DNA of 64,000 bases from assembly GCF_000284095.1 (NCBI RefSeq), contig NC_017068.1:434001-498000 (forward strand), in the 5' to 3' direction. A model generated the notes under the pieces. That model had not been told where the DNA came from, did not search any database, and was given only the letters and a program-made list of their open reading frames with translations. The stretch is from Selenomonas ruminantium subsp. lactilytica TAM6421. Its GTDB lineage: Bacteria > Bacillota > Negativicutes > Selenomonadales > Selenomonadaceae. The stretch's first letter is position 1. Each line of letters starts with the position of its first letter. The position numbers were made by a program, and so were the translations under genes. Below are positions 56,715 through 64,000 of the stretch, in pieces.

Positions 56715-58133
56715 ATGGCAAAGAAATTTCCAGCTAATTTTATCTTTGGCGGGGCCACGGCAGCTTATCAGGTGGAGGGAGCCACCCGGGAGGATGGGCG
56801 GGGGCCCTGTGTCTGGGACGAGTATATGAACCGTCCCGGGGCGCGGTTCAATGCGGACCCGGCTTCGGATTTCTATCATCAGTACAAGCAGGATCTGCAG
56901 CTGGCCCATGATTTCCATATCAATGGTATCCGTATTTCCTTGTCCTGGACACGGATTTTGCCGACAGGTGAAGGCAAGGTCAATCAGGCGGGCATTGATT
57001 ACTACAATCAGCTCATTGACGAGTGCATCAGACAGGGCGTAGAGCCCTTTGTGACACTGCATCATTTTGATACACCCCTTGCCTATTTTCAAAATGGTCA
57101 TTGGCTGAATCGGGACTTGATCGATAAATTCACAGCCTATGCTAAGATTTGCTTTGAGGCTTTCGGCGACCGTGTCAAGAAATGGGCAACTTTCAATGAG
57201 CCTTGGTCCATTGCTCAGAATGGTTATCTGGCAGGTAACTTTCCCCCTAACGAGACCTTCCAGATCACGAAGGCCATCCAGATCGAGCATAATCTGATGG
57301 TAGCCCATGCCCGGGCTTTGAATCTCTACAAGAGCATGAACCTGCCGGGGCGTATCGGCATCGTGCATACGTTGGAGGGCAAGGTGGCCATTTCGGACAC
57401 GCCGGAGAATAATCACGCCCGGGATCTGGATGATGCCATCTCCAACCGGTTTATGCTGGATGCCTGCTATTTGGGCAAATACAGTGATACGACGATGGCA
57501 CTGATTCATGAGATCCTGCAGAAAAATGGCGGTGAGCTGATTACGGAACCACAGGATTTTGAGGATTTTGCCAAGGCTGCCGCACAGATTGATTTCTTAG
57601 GCATGAACTACTATTCCAGTCATTTCCTGCAGGCCTATGAGGGCGAAAGTCAGGTGGTGAACAACAGTACCGGTGAAAAGGGTACCAGCGTGTTCTGTCT
57701 GAAGGGGATTGGGGCCCGGGTCAGCAATCCGGAAGTTCCTACCACAGATTGGGACTGGCCCATTTATCCTGAAGGGATGTATCGCCAGCTGAAGCGTATT
57801 GCCCGGGATTATCCTAATTATAAGGAAATTTTCATTTCCGAAAATGGCATGGGTTATAAGGATGATTTTGTGGATGGTGAAGTCGATGATACCCCCCGCA
57901 TCGAATATGTTGCCAAACATCTGGAGGCCATTTTGCAGGCCATTGCAGAAGGTGTGCATGTTGGTGGTTACTATATCTGGAGCCTGATGGATGTACTTTC
58001 CTGGAGCAATGGCTATAACAAACGCTATGGTCTCTTTTATGTGGACTATGAAACACAGAAGCGCTATCCCAAGAAAAGTGCTTATTGGTATAAGAAAATG
58101 GCGGCTGCCAAAGAACTGCTGCCTCCGTTATGA
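56715..58133 (+). CDS. lacG: 6-phospho-beta-galactosidase (GH1)
   Basis: 472 residues from the ATG at 56715; TTG at 56709 is the alternative. GH1 motifs: FIFGGATAAYQVEGA (about 8-22), LSWTRILPTGEG, acid/base E162 in FNEPWS and nucleophile E376 in ISENGMG. Length and residue spacing fit LacG. It cleaves the imported 6-phospho-beta-galactoside to galactose 6-phosphate, feeding LacAB. A broader 6-phospho-beta-glycosidase activity is possible. Confidence 0.9.
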   Translation: MAKKFPANFIFGGATAAYQVEGATREDGRGPCVWDEYMNRPGARFNADPASDFYHQYKQDLQLAHDFHINGIRISLSWTRILPTGEGKVNQAGIDYYNQLIDECIRQGVEPFVTLHHFDTPLAYFQNGHWLNRDLIDKFTAYAKICFEAFGDRVKKWATFNEPWSIAQNGYLAGNFPPNETFQITKAIQIEHNLMVAHARALNLYKSMNLPGRIGIVHTLEGKVAISDTPENNHARDLDDAISNRFMLDACYLGKYSDTTMALIHEILQKNGGELITEPQDFEDFAKAAAQIDFLGMNYYSSHFLQAYEGESQVVNNSTGEKGTSVFCLKGIGARVSNPEVPTTDWDWPIYPEGMYRQLKRIARDYPNYKEIFISENGMGYKDDFVDGEVDDTPRIEYVAKHLEAILQAIAEGVHVGGYYIWSLMDVLSWSNGYNKRYGLFYVDYETQKRYPKKSAYWYKKMAAAKELLPPL

Positions 58134-58152
58134 ACGTGTTCTTCCCCCGGAT

Positions 58153-58181
58153 AAAACGCCCCGTTGCAGGGGCGTTTTGGC
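58153..58181. terminator. Terminator after lacG
   Basis: A perfect 10-bp stem (AAAACGCCCC with GGGGCGTTTT) around GTTGCA. Confidence 0.85.
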
Positions 58182-58275
58182 TTGTATCCAAACACAGATT
58201 TTCGTTTTTTTGTAATTTTTTTTTGAAACTTATAGCATTATGGGCAGATAAATGGTAGAATTAAGGAGTATATTT

Positions 58276-58347
58276 GTGTGGACTAGGAATCCCAGTGGAC
58301 GAAATACCGTTTGCCAGGGATGTAGAATAGAACATCATGGGGGTTAA
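58276..58347 (+). CDS. Possible 23-codon upstream ORF coupled to ftsZ
   Basis: AAGGAG lies 7 bp before a GTG at 58276, a better ribosome site than that of ftsZ itself. The frame runs 23 codons, ends TAA at 58345-58347 and contains a CxxC (residues 13-16). Its stop lies between the two candidate ftsZ starts (ATG 58337, GTG 58352), in another frame, which would allow translational coupling. It may be chance. Confidence 0.35.
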   Translation: MWTRNPSGRNTVCQGCRIEHHGG

Positions 58348-58351
58348 CGCT

Positions 58352-59488
58352 GTGTTTGAATTGGATGATAACGGCCTCGATCAGGTGGCCAAAATTAAGG
58401 TAATCGGTGTAGGCGGCGGCGGCAGCAATGCTGTCAACCGCATGATAAACTTCGGACTGCAGGGAGTCGAATTTATCGCTGTGAATACGGATGCGCAGGC
58501 GCTGTTGAAGTCTTTGGCTCCGAAGCGCATGCAGATTGGCGAGAAGCTCACCAGGGGATTGGGTGCAGGCGCTCGTCCGGAAATCGGCCAGAAAGCGGCT
58601 GAGGAAAGCCGCGATGATATTCTCGAAGCTCTGCGTGGTGCAGATATGGTCTTCGTTACCGCTGGCATGGGGGGCGGCACTGGTACTGGTGCTGCGCCGG
58701 TGGTTGCTGAATGTGCCCGGGAAATCGGTGCACTGACCGTAGGTGTTGTCACCCGTCCTTTCGGCTTCGAGGGCAAGAAGCGTGAGCGCAATGCCGAAGC
58801 AGGTATTGCCAACCTGAAGCAGCACGTGGATACCATCATTACCATTCCCAATGACCGCCTGATGCAGGTGGTGGACAAGAAGACGCCGATCACGCAGGCC
58901 TTCAGCATTGCCGATGACGTATTGCGTCAGGGTGTCAAAGGTATTTCCGACCTGATTGCTCTGCCTGGCCTGGTCAACCTGGACTTTGCTGATGTGAAGA
59001 GCATCATGAGCAACGCCGGTTCTGCCCTCATGGGTATCGGTGAGGCTACGGGTGAAGGTGCAGCTATCGCTGCTACTAAGATGGCCATTGAATCGCCGTT
59101 GCTGGAAACCAGCATCGACGGTGCCCGTGGTATCCTGCTGAACGTGACTGGTGCTGAAGACAACCTCAGCATGTACGAGATTCAGGAAGCTTCTGAAACC
59201 ATCCATGAAGCAGCCGATGATCAGGCAAACATCATCTGGGGTGCATCTGTGGACAACACTATGGGCGATACCGTCCGGGTTACGGTTATTGCTACGGGCT
59301 TCGATATGCCGGAAACCATCGGGGTACAGCCCCAGGCCGTACCTTCGGCCGCTCAGCCGGTACAGCCGAACCTGAACCTCAATATGGGGATGCCGGGAGC
59401 AGCACCGGCTGCACCGATAGAACAGCAGCAGACGGTAGCGCCAGCTGCTGATTTCATCGACATTCCCGTGTGGATGCAGAAAAAATAA
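58352..59488 (+). CDS. ftsZ: Cell division protein FtsZ
   Basis: 378 residues from a GTG at 58352, preceded by GGGGGT; an ATG at 58337 would give 383 residues but lacks a ribosome site. Tubulin-fold motifs: [17 protein letters not shown] (about 15-31), [16 protein letters not shown] (about 106-121, the GTP-binding signature), [11 protein letters not shown] and NDRLMQV. An unstructured Pro/Ala/Gln linker (about 325-365) leads to the conserved C-terminal peptide [12 protein letters not shown]. It forms the division ring. It lies 11.5 kb from ftsQ, with the sugar locus between, and has no ftsA beside it. Confidence 0.97.
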   Translation: MFELDDNGLDQVAKIKVIGVGGGGSNAVNRMINFGLQGVEFIAVNTDAQALLKSLAPKRMQIGEKLTRGLGAGARPEIGQKAAEESRDDILEALRGADMVFVTAGMGGGTGTGAAPVVAECAREIGALTVGVVTRPFGFEGKKRERNAEAGIANLKQHVDTIITIPNDRLMQVVDKKTPITQAFSIADDVLRQGVKGISDLIALPGLVNLDFADVKSIMSNAGSALMGIGEATGEGAAIAATKMAIESPLLETSIDGARGILLNVTGAEDNLSMYEIQEASETIHEAADDQANIIWGASVDNTMGDTVRVTVIATGFDMPETIGVQPQAVPSAAQPVQPNLNLNMGMPGAAPAAPIEQQQTVAPAADFIDIPVWMQKK

Positions 59489-59507
59489 TAAAATCTTAAA
59501 ATATTTG

Positions 59508-59536
59508 TTGACAAGCGTTAAGAAGATATGTATAAT
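59508..59536 (+). promoter_or_regulatory. tRNA promoter inside a 14-bp dyad
   Basis: TTGACA (59508-59513), 17-bp spacer, TATAAT (59531-59536). A perfect inverted repeat, ACAAGCGTTAAGAA at 59511-59524 and its complement at 59545-59558, frames the -10. Read from ftsZ it is also a long hairpin. Confidence 0.88.
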
Positions 59537-59568
59537 ATATCTTGTTCTTAACGCTTGTTGCGTTATAT

Positions 59569-59654
59569 GGGTAGGTGGCCGAGTGGTTAAAGGCAACAGA
59601 CTGTAAATCTGTCATCTTCGGATTACGATGGTTCGAATCCATCCCTGCCCACCA
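59569..59654 (+). tRNA. tRNA-Tyr (GTA)
   Basis: 86 nt including an encoded CCA. Acceptor GGGTAGG pairs with CCTGCCC; anticodon GTA at 59603-59605 between TT-type flanks; long class II variable arm; GGTTCGAATCC T-arm. The TAAA after the anticodon and the long arm fit bacterial Tyr. Confidence 0.96.
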
Positions 59655-59658
59655 CTTT

Positions 59659-59735
59659 GGCGGCATAGCTCAGTTGGCTAGAGCATGCGGTTCATACCCG
59701 CAGTGTCAGGAGTTCAAATCTCTTTGCCGCCACCA
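59659..59735 (+). tRNA. tRNA-Met (CAT)
   Basis: 77 nt including CCA. Acceptor GGCGGCA pairs with TGCCGCC; anticodon CAT at 59693-59695; T-arm AGTTCAAATCT. The first base pair is G-C and the D-arm is elongator-like, so this is not the initiator. A CAT tRNA-Ile2 is the less likely alternative. Confidence 0.92.
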
Positions 59736-59746
59736 TTTGGAAAGTC

Positions 59747-59778
59747 TTGAGCACATCTTTACAGGTGTGCTTTTTTTT
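59747..59778 (+). terminator. Terminator after the tRNAs
   Basis: GAGCACA(T)C and GGTGTGCT pair around TTTACA and end in eight T. Confidence 0.85.
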
Positions 59779-59898
59779 GCGGGATAGTTGCGGCGTTTAT
59801 GGTATGATGAATATTTTGTATACATCAAGATGTACATGTTTTTTTCAGAAAGAAATACTATAATATATGGCGTTTGTTGATAGGATTAGGTGGATGAC

Positions 59899-60513
59899 AT
59901 GAAACGCAGAGATTTCTTGAAAAACATGATACTCTTAGGTGCAGGCACGGTCGTACTGCCACAGCTTTGGACAGCGAAAGCAGCAGAGGCCGCCTGGAAT
60001 GCCGATGGCGGCGCTGCGAGCGGCGTGGACTCGAAATTGGGGATTCCCATCCGGGAAACCAATTTTAGATTCTCTTCCTTGCAGAACCGCAAGACCACCG
60101 ATGCTATTGTTATCCACCATGTAGGCGGAACCAATCGTGATGTGTCAGCTGAGGAAATCAATGTTTGGCACAAAAACAACGGCTGGGCCGGCATTGGCTA
60201 TCACTTTGTCATACGCAAGGATGGCACCATTGAACGGGGACGTCCGATGGATATGCTTGGCGCGCATTGCTATGACCATAACTGGCATACGGTGGGAGTG
60301 AATATCGTAGGAGAGTTTGATGGTCATGTACCGGAACCGGCCCAGATGGATTCTGCGGCGAAACTTCTGGCTGCACTGTGCCGTTATTACGGCATTGAGC
60401 CGAACCGCCAGCATATCAAAGGCCATCGGGAGTATAACTCCACGGCCTGCCCGGGGCAGAATCTCTTTGATCGTCTGCCACGGTTGGTGACGATGACACG
60501 CAAATATTACTGA
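59899..60513 (+). CDS. Tat-exported N-acetylmuramoyl-L-alanine amidase (Amidase_2/PGRP)
   Basis: 204 residues from the ATG at 59899 (GGATTAGGTGG upstream). The N terminus MKRRDFLKNM is a twin-arginine signal followed by a hydrophobic stretch and a cut near AKA-A (about 31). The amidase domain (about 65-195) has zinc ligands in IVIHHVGGT (His near 74) and in KGHREYNSTACPG (His near 177 and Cys near 185), plus GIGYHFVI. It would cut the MurNAc-L-Ala bond in the periplasm. A folded, cofactor-loaded export is implied by the Tat signal. No cell-wall-binding domain is seen. Confidence 0.88.
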   Translation: MKRRDFLKNMILLGAGTVVLPQLWTAKAAEAAWNADGGAASGVDSKLGIPIRETNFRFSSLQNRKTTDAIVIHHVGGTNRDVSAEEINVWHKNNGWAGIGYHFVIRKDGTIERGRPMDMLGAHCYDHNWHTVGVNIVGEFDGHVPEPAQMDSAAKLLAALCRYYGIEPNRQHIKGHREYNSTACPGQNLFDRLPRLVTMTRKYY

Positions 60514-60554
60514 CAAGCTTCAAGACACTACAAACTGACTAAGGGGTGACGGCA

Positions 60555-60890
60555 ATGCGTTACCGTTGGTTTATTGACAAGGATAAGCAGACCGATGAGT
60601 ACGGTGTGCCCCTGAGCCGGGCAGCTTATGATGAAGAACTGCATCCACAGAAGAAACCGCTGTACAGCAGGGGAGAGATCCTGGCCATCCTGGTGGTTAT
60701 CTTTGTTCTCTTCTATGAATGGAATGAAGATTACAATCCGGTATTGTACATGTGCGCGTCCTTCCTGACCTTTGAGGCACGCCCGGTAGTGCGTTTTTTC
60801 ATGGGGGAGAGAAGCAGGACAGTCAACAATGCTCTGACCGGTTTCAGCGTGGCCGTGTTTGTGGCTGCTGTTTTTTGGACAATGCTTTGA
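60555..60890 (+). CDS. Small hypothetical membrane protein
   Basis: 111 residues from the ATG at 60555 (AAGGGGTG upstream; the GTG at 60546 lies in that site). A polar N terminus (MRYRWFIDKDKQTDEYG) precedes two or three membrane segments (about 47-60, 66-80 and 95-110). Family not recognised. Lies 41 bp after the amidase gene, so they may be co-transcribed. Confidence 0.6.
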   Translation: MRYRWFIDKDKQTDEYGVPLSRAAYDEELHPQKKPLYSRGEILAILVVIFVLFYEWNEDYNPVLYMCASFLTFEARPVVRFFMGERSRTVNNALTGFSVAVFVAAVFWTML

Positions 60891-61244
60891 GTTTGCTTTT
60901 ATTAATGTAAATTTTCAGGCATTTGCCAAAAATGATTATAAAAAATTATTTATATTTTTTTTAGAAACAAGCAGGAAAACATCGTATAAAGGCGAATTAT
61001 GTCAATATAGATTGATTGTTGGTGAAAAGCAATCAAAGGCAGCTGCATCCTGTCAGTGCCGTGACATATGTCATAATATCGTGACAAATGTAACAATTTT
61101 ATAACCTGCAGCAAAAAATACAGAAATAGCAGGGAAAAACTGTATACTAACAGATGAAAATCTGTTAAAATATATACATAAAAGTAAACTGTAGTCGAAT
61201 AAGGGGAGATTATTGTTTACTGTGATATCCAAGGGGGATTTTTT
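60891..61244 (+). promoter_or_regulatory. AT-rich control region of the glg operon with paired palindromes
   Basis: No gene is seen. TGACATATGTCA (61062-61073) and TGACAAATGTAA (61082-61093) are two palindromic sites with centres 20 bp apart; TGTCAGTGCCGTGACA (61051-61066) overlaps the first. A -10-like TATACT lies at 61143-61148 and an AACAGAT/ATCTGTT hairpin follows. The regulator is unknown; the form is that of a dimeric CRP/FNR-like or other HTH protein. Confidence 0.5.
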
Positions 61245-62399
61245 ATGAGAAAGACAGAATGCTTGGCCATGATTTTGGCCGGTGGTCAGGGCAGCCGCCT
61301 CGGCGCGCTCACCAAGAAGATTGCAAAACCGGCTGTACCGTTTGGGGGAAAGTATCGCATTATTGACTTCCCACTCAGTAACTGCGCAAATTCCGGTATT
61401 GACAAGGTCGGTGTCCTCACCCAGTATCGTCCGCTGGAGCTGCACAACTACCTGGCTTCTGGCAGCGCCTGGGATCTGGACCAGAAGGATGGCGGTATCT
61501 TTATCCTGCCGCCGTATGCCCGTGAAAAGGGTGCTGATTGGTATCAGGGTACTGCTGATGCCATTTATCAGAACCTGAACTTCATTGATTTAGCAGATCC
61601 TGAATATGTTCTCATTCTGTCTGGTGACCACATCTACACGATGGATTATTCCTGGATGCTGGAATCTCATAAGATGAATAAGGCTGAGGCTACCATCGGC
61701 GTTATCGAAGTGCCTTGGGATGAAGCACCGCGTTTCGGTATCATGAACACGGACAAGACGGGCCGCATCGAAGAATTCGAAGAAAAGCCCGCGAAACCGA
61801 AGAGCAATCTGGCCTCCATGGGTATCTATATTTTCAACAAGAATTTCCTCAAGAAATATCTGGAAGAAGATGCCAAAGACGAAACCAGCAGCCATGACTT
61901 CGGCAAGAACATCATTCCGAAGATGCTGGCTGACAAAGCTCGCCTGTATTCTTACGCCTTCGAAGGCTACTGGAAGGATGTCGGCACCATCGAAAGCCTC
62001 TGGCAGGCCAATATGGACCTGCTGCAGGATGAGCCGCCCTTCGACCTCAAGGGTGAGAAGAAGATCTATTCTTCCAACGCCTCCATGCCGCCGCACTACA
62101 TCGGTCCGGATGCCAAGGTGAAGAATTCCATGATCAGCGAAGGTTCCATGATCCTTGGTGAAGTGGAAAACTCCGTAATCTTCCCGGGCGTGCGCATTGG
62201 TAAGGGCGTTAAGGTTACCAATTCCGTAGTTATGCCTTCAACCGTTATCCGTGACGGTGCCGTAGTGGATTACGCCATCCTGGCTCAGAACTGTGAAGTA
62301 GCTGCAGGAGCCAAGGTTGCAGGCGAATTGGGCGCTATCACTGTAGTAGCTGAGGGTGAGACTGTACTGGCCGAGGCTAGCGGCAAGCAGGCCGGCTGA
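61245..62399 (+). CDS. glgC: Glucose-1-phosphate adenylyltransferase
   Basis: 384 residues; ATG at 61245 with AAGGGGG. Nucleotidyltransferase motif [20 protein letters not shown] (about 10-29), [11 protein letters not shown], the [11 protein letters not shown] segment, [22 protein letters not shown], and a C-terminal left-handed beta-helix of hexapeptides. It makes ADP-glucose from ATP and glucose 1-phosphate, the committed step of glycogen synthesis. Full length. Confidence 0.96.
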   Translation: MRKTECLAMILAGGQGSRLGALTKKIAKPAVPFGGKYRIIDFPLSNCANSGIDKVGVLTQYRPLELHNYLASGSAWDLDQKDGGIFILPPYAREKGADWYQGTADAIYQNLNFIDLADPEYVLILSGDHIYTMDYSWMLESHKMNKAEATIGVIEVPWDEAPRFGIMNTDKTGRIEEFEEKPAKPKSNLASMGIYIFNKNFLKKYLEEDAKDETSSHDFGKNIIPKMLADKARLYSYAFEGYWKDVGTIESLWQANMDLLQDEPPFDLKGEKKIYSSNASMPPHYIGPDAKVKNSMISEGSMILGEVENSVIFPGVRIGKGVKVTNSVVMPSTVIRDGAVVDYAILAQNCEVAAGAKVAGELGAITVVAEGETVLAEASGKQAG

Positions 62400-62446
62400 G
62401 TATTTCCCTATCGTTACAGCCTAGATACAGCAAGGAGTGGAAGAAA

Positions 62447-63553
62447 TTGAAAGATGTAATGGGGATTATTAATCTTCAGGAAGATAATAAATTAATTCGT
62501 GAACTGACGGAAAAACGTGCGGTGGAGTCCATGCCCTTTGCAGGACGCTATCGTCTGATTGACTTTACTTTATCCAGCATGGTGAATTCAGGTATCCTGA
62601 ATGTAGGGGTTATGCTTCCCGATAAACCCCGTTCCGTGCTTGACCATCTTCGTTCCGGTAAGGATTGGGATCTGGCCCGCCGTCATGACGGCCTGTTCTA
62701 CTTGCCGTCCCCCAGCGAAGAAGACAGCATCCGTAAAGGCGATTTAAAGAACTTCTATCACAATCTGGATTTCTTCGAACATAGCAGTCAGAAATATGTA
62801 TTGCTGACCAGCGGCAGCTTCGTCTACAATGTGGACTTTTCCCAGCTCCTGCGCTTCCATCAGAACACCTCGGCGGATATCACGATGGTGTATTATACGG
62901 CAAAGGAAGAGCAGGCCGGCCGCAATGTGATTCTCGAAACTGCTGAAAATGGTCTGGTGACAGATTTGGCCGAGAAACCGGCTATTTACGATGACTCCAA
63001 GGTAGCGATGAATGTGTATCTCATCGAAAAACGCATCTTCGTAGAATTGGTGCGTTACACCTATGAGCATGGCGGACAGGATCTCCTGATGGACGGCATC
63101 ATCCGTCGCGCCAACGAGTATAATATCTATGCTTGTGAGCACGATGGCTATGTGGCCCATGTGGATTCCACTTCCGCATATTACAAGGCGAACATGGATA
63201 TATTGGAACCGGAGGTTTGGGAAGAGCTCTTCATGGGTAACAATTCCATTTATACCAAAGGCAAAGATGAAGTTCCGGTTCAATATAAGGAGACAGCTAA
63301 AGTCAAAAATTCGCTGATCGCTAATGGCTGCGTAATTCGCGGCGAAGTCGAAAACAGCATTTTGTTCCGTGGTGTCACCGTAGGCAAGGGCGTAAAAATC
63401 AAGAATTCCATTATCATGCAGAAATGTGATATACAGGATGATTCCTTGGTGGAAAATGTCATCTGCGACAAGAACGTGGTTATCTCAAAGGAAAAATGGC
63501 TTAAAGGTGCCAATAATTACCCGCTGATCATCACGAAGAATGTCGTAATCTGA
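62447..63553 (+). CDS. glgD: GlgD, regulatory paralogue of GlgC
   Basis: 368 residues from a TTG at 62447 with AAGGAGTGG upstream. It aligns with GlgC (RYRLIDFTLSSMVNSGI, EKPAIYDDS, hexapeptide repeats near the end) but lacks the GGQGSRL loop: the N terminus reads MGIINLQEDNK. In Firmicutes GlgD partners GlgC and raises its activity rather than catalysing on its own. It follows glgC by 47 bp. Confidence 0.94.
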   Translation: MKDVMGIINLQEDNKLIRELTEKRAVESMPFAGRYRLIDFTLSSMVNSGILNVGVMLPDKPRSVLDHLRSGKDWDLARRHDGLFYLPSPSEEDSIRKGDLKNFYHNLDFFEHSSQKYVLLTSGSFVYNVDFSQLLRFHQNTSADITMVYYTAKEEQAGRNVILETAENGLVTDLAEKPAIYDDSKVAMNVYLIEKRIFVELVRYTYEHGGQDLLMDGIIRRANEYNIYACEHDGYVAHVDSTSAYYKANMDILEPEVWEELFMGNNSIYTKGKDEVPVQYKETAKVKNSLIANGCVIRGEVENSILFRGVTVGKGVKIKNSIIMQKCDIQDDSLVENVICDKNVVISKEKWLKGANNYPLIITKNVVI

Positions 63554-63558
63554 TATTG

Positions 63559-63626
63559 AAAGGCCGTTGTAACGAGGCAATCTGCCTATAACGGGCATAA
63601 GCCAAGTTATGACGGCTTTTTGTTGT
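63559..63626 (+). terminator. Hairpin between glgD and glgP
   Basis: GGCCGTTGTAAC and GTTATGACGGCT pair with some G-U, followed by TTTTTGTTGTG. It could lower glgP expression relative to glgCD. Confidence 0.6.
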
Positions 63627-63655
63627 GTTGAGGCTGAAAAAAGGGAGTGTTTTTT

Positions 63656-64000
63656 TTGGCAAAGGAAAAGAAAAAAGTCAATGACGCTGAGTTCAAGAAA
63701 CTCAAGGAAAAACTGAAAGCCCGCTTTATCAATACGGCCCATATCATGTGGGGCCGCGAATTGGACGAGCTTTCGGAAAATGAAATATATCAGACGGTAG
63801 CCGCTACGGCTAAGCAGTATATCTCGGAAAACTGGATCAAGACCAACAAGGCCTATATGGAGCGGGAAGAGAAACAGATCTACTATTTCTCCATCGAATT
63901 TCTGATGGGGCGTCTCTTGAAATCCAACTTGATCAATCTGGGCTTGGAAGAGGCACTGCGGGATGTATTGGGTGACTTCAAGCTGAACCTCGACAAGATC
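63656..64000 (+). CDS. glgP: Glycogen/maltodextrin phosphorylase, 5' part
   Basis: Runs off the right edge. TTG at 63656 follows AAAAGGGAGTG. The first 115 residues read MAKEKKKVNDAEF, then a helical stretch and IYYFSIEFLMGRLLKSNLIN (about 80-99), the hallmark N-terminal segment of glycogen phosphorylase. It releases glucose 1-phosphate from glycogen, opposing the GlgC-GlgD branch. The pyridoxal phosphate site lies outside the window. Confidence 0.92.
   Translation, partial: MAKEKKKVNDAEFKKLKEKLKARFINTAHIMWGRELDELSENEIYQTVAATAKQYISENWIKTNKAYMEREEKQIYYFSIEFLMGRLLKSNLINLGLEEALRDVLGDFKLNLDKI

Noticed and set aside
59575-59787. 70-codon plus-strand frame
   Set aside because: It overlaps both tRNA genes.

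Overview
The window comes from an anaerobic, outer-membrane-bearing Firmicute of the class Negativicutes, most likely a Selenomonas-type species. The evidence is a low-to-middle GC Firmicute-style dcw cluster, an rRNA operon with Firmicute signatures, two outer-membrane porins that begin with an SLH domain (the OmpM-type architecture of Selenomonas and Veillonella), rubrerythrin, an Rnf fragment, and a meso-diaminopimelate-type MurE. Genus assignment from the 16S text alone is inference.

Layout. 1-2960: the end of rnfB, an AT-rich two-gene islet whose first gene carries an in-frame amber codon, and a thioredoxin-reductase-like flavoprotein. 2962-10229: tartrate/isopropylmalate-type dehydrogenase, hotdog thioesterase, LCP protein, ABC-F ATPase and RecD2. 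10288-15317: DUF1858 protein, SLH porin, rubrerythrin, an unknown membrane protein and an SbmA/YddA-type ABC exporter. 15336-16062: a gene-free mosaic of palindromic repeats. 16107-21467: rRNA operon (two promoters, 16S-23S-5S, no spacer tRNA seen). 21642-27677: HAD phosphatase, AraD, small zinc protein, DUF2325 protein, YkvA-like protein and topoisomerase III. 27736-28111: a compact locus resembling a type I toxin-antitoxin pair. 28114-35172: DUF4127 protein, DEAD-box helicase, CNNM/CBS protein, and a sugar-binding lipoprotein next to a chemoreceptor. 35234-46867: dcw cluster (mraZ-rsmH-ftsL-murE-murF-mraY-murD-murG-murC-ddl-ftsQ), with ftsI and ftsW absent from their usual places. 47034-58133: a galactan/lactose-type utilisation locus. 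58276-59735: ftsZ with a possible upstream coupled ORF, then tRNA-Tyr and tRNA-Met. 59899-64000: Tat-exported amidase, a small membrane protein and the glycogen genes glgC-glgD-glgP (cut by the window edge).

How the parts fit. In 47-58 kb a secreted GH53 galactanase and an SLH porin would supply beta-galactosides to a lactose-family PTS (EIICB and EIIA). LacG would then hydrolyse the phosphorylated sugar, and LacA/LacB, a LacC-type kinase and a GatY-type aldolase form the tagatose-6-phosphate route. An RpiR-type regulator sits inside the locus, and three promoters in it share a 26-bp motif placed exactly 19 bp before TATAAT.

The observation I rate highest is the 27.7-28.1 kb locus. A 28-residue hydrophobic peptide gene and a divergent small RNA gene share a 13-bp palindromic back-to-back promoter. 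DNA repeats make the RNA complementary to the peptide's start region, and the two terminator loops are complementary. It has the logic of Fst/par or Zor/Orz systems but a different arrangement from par.
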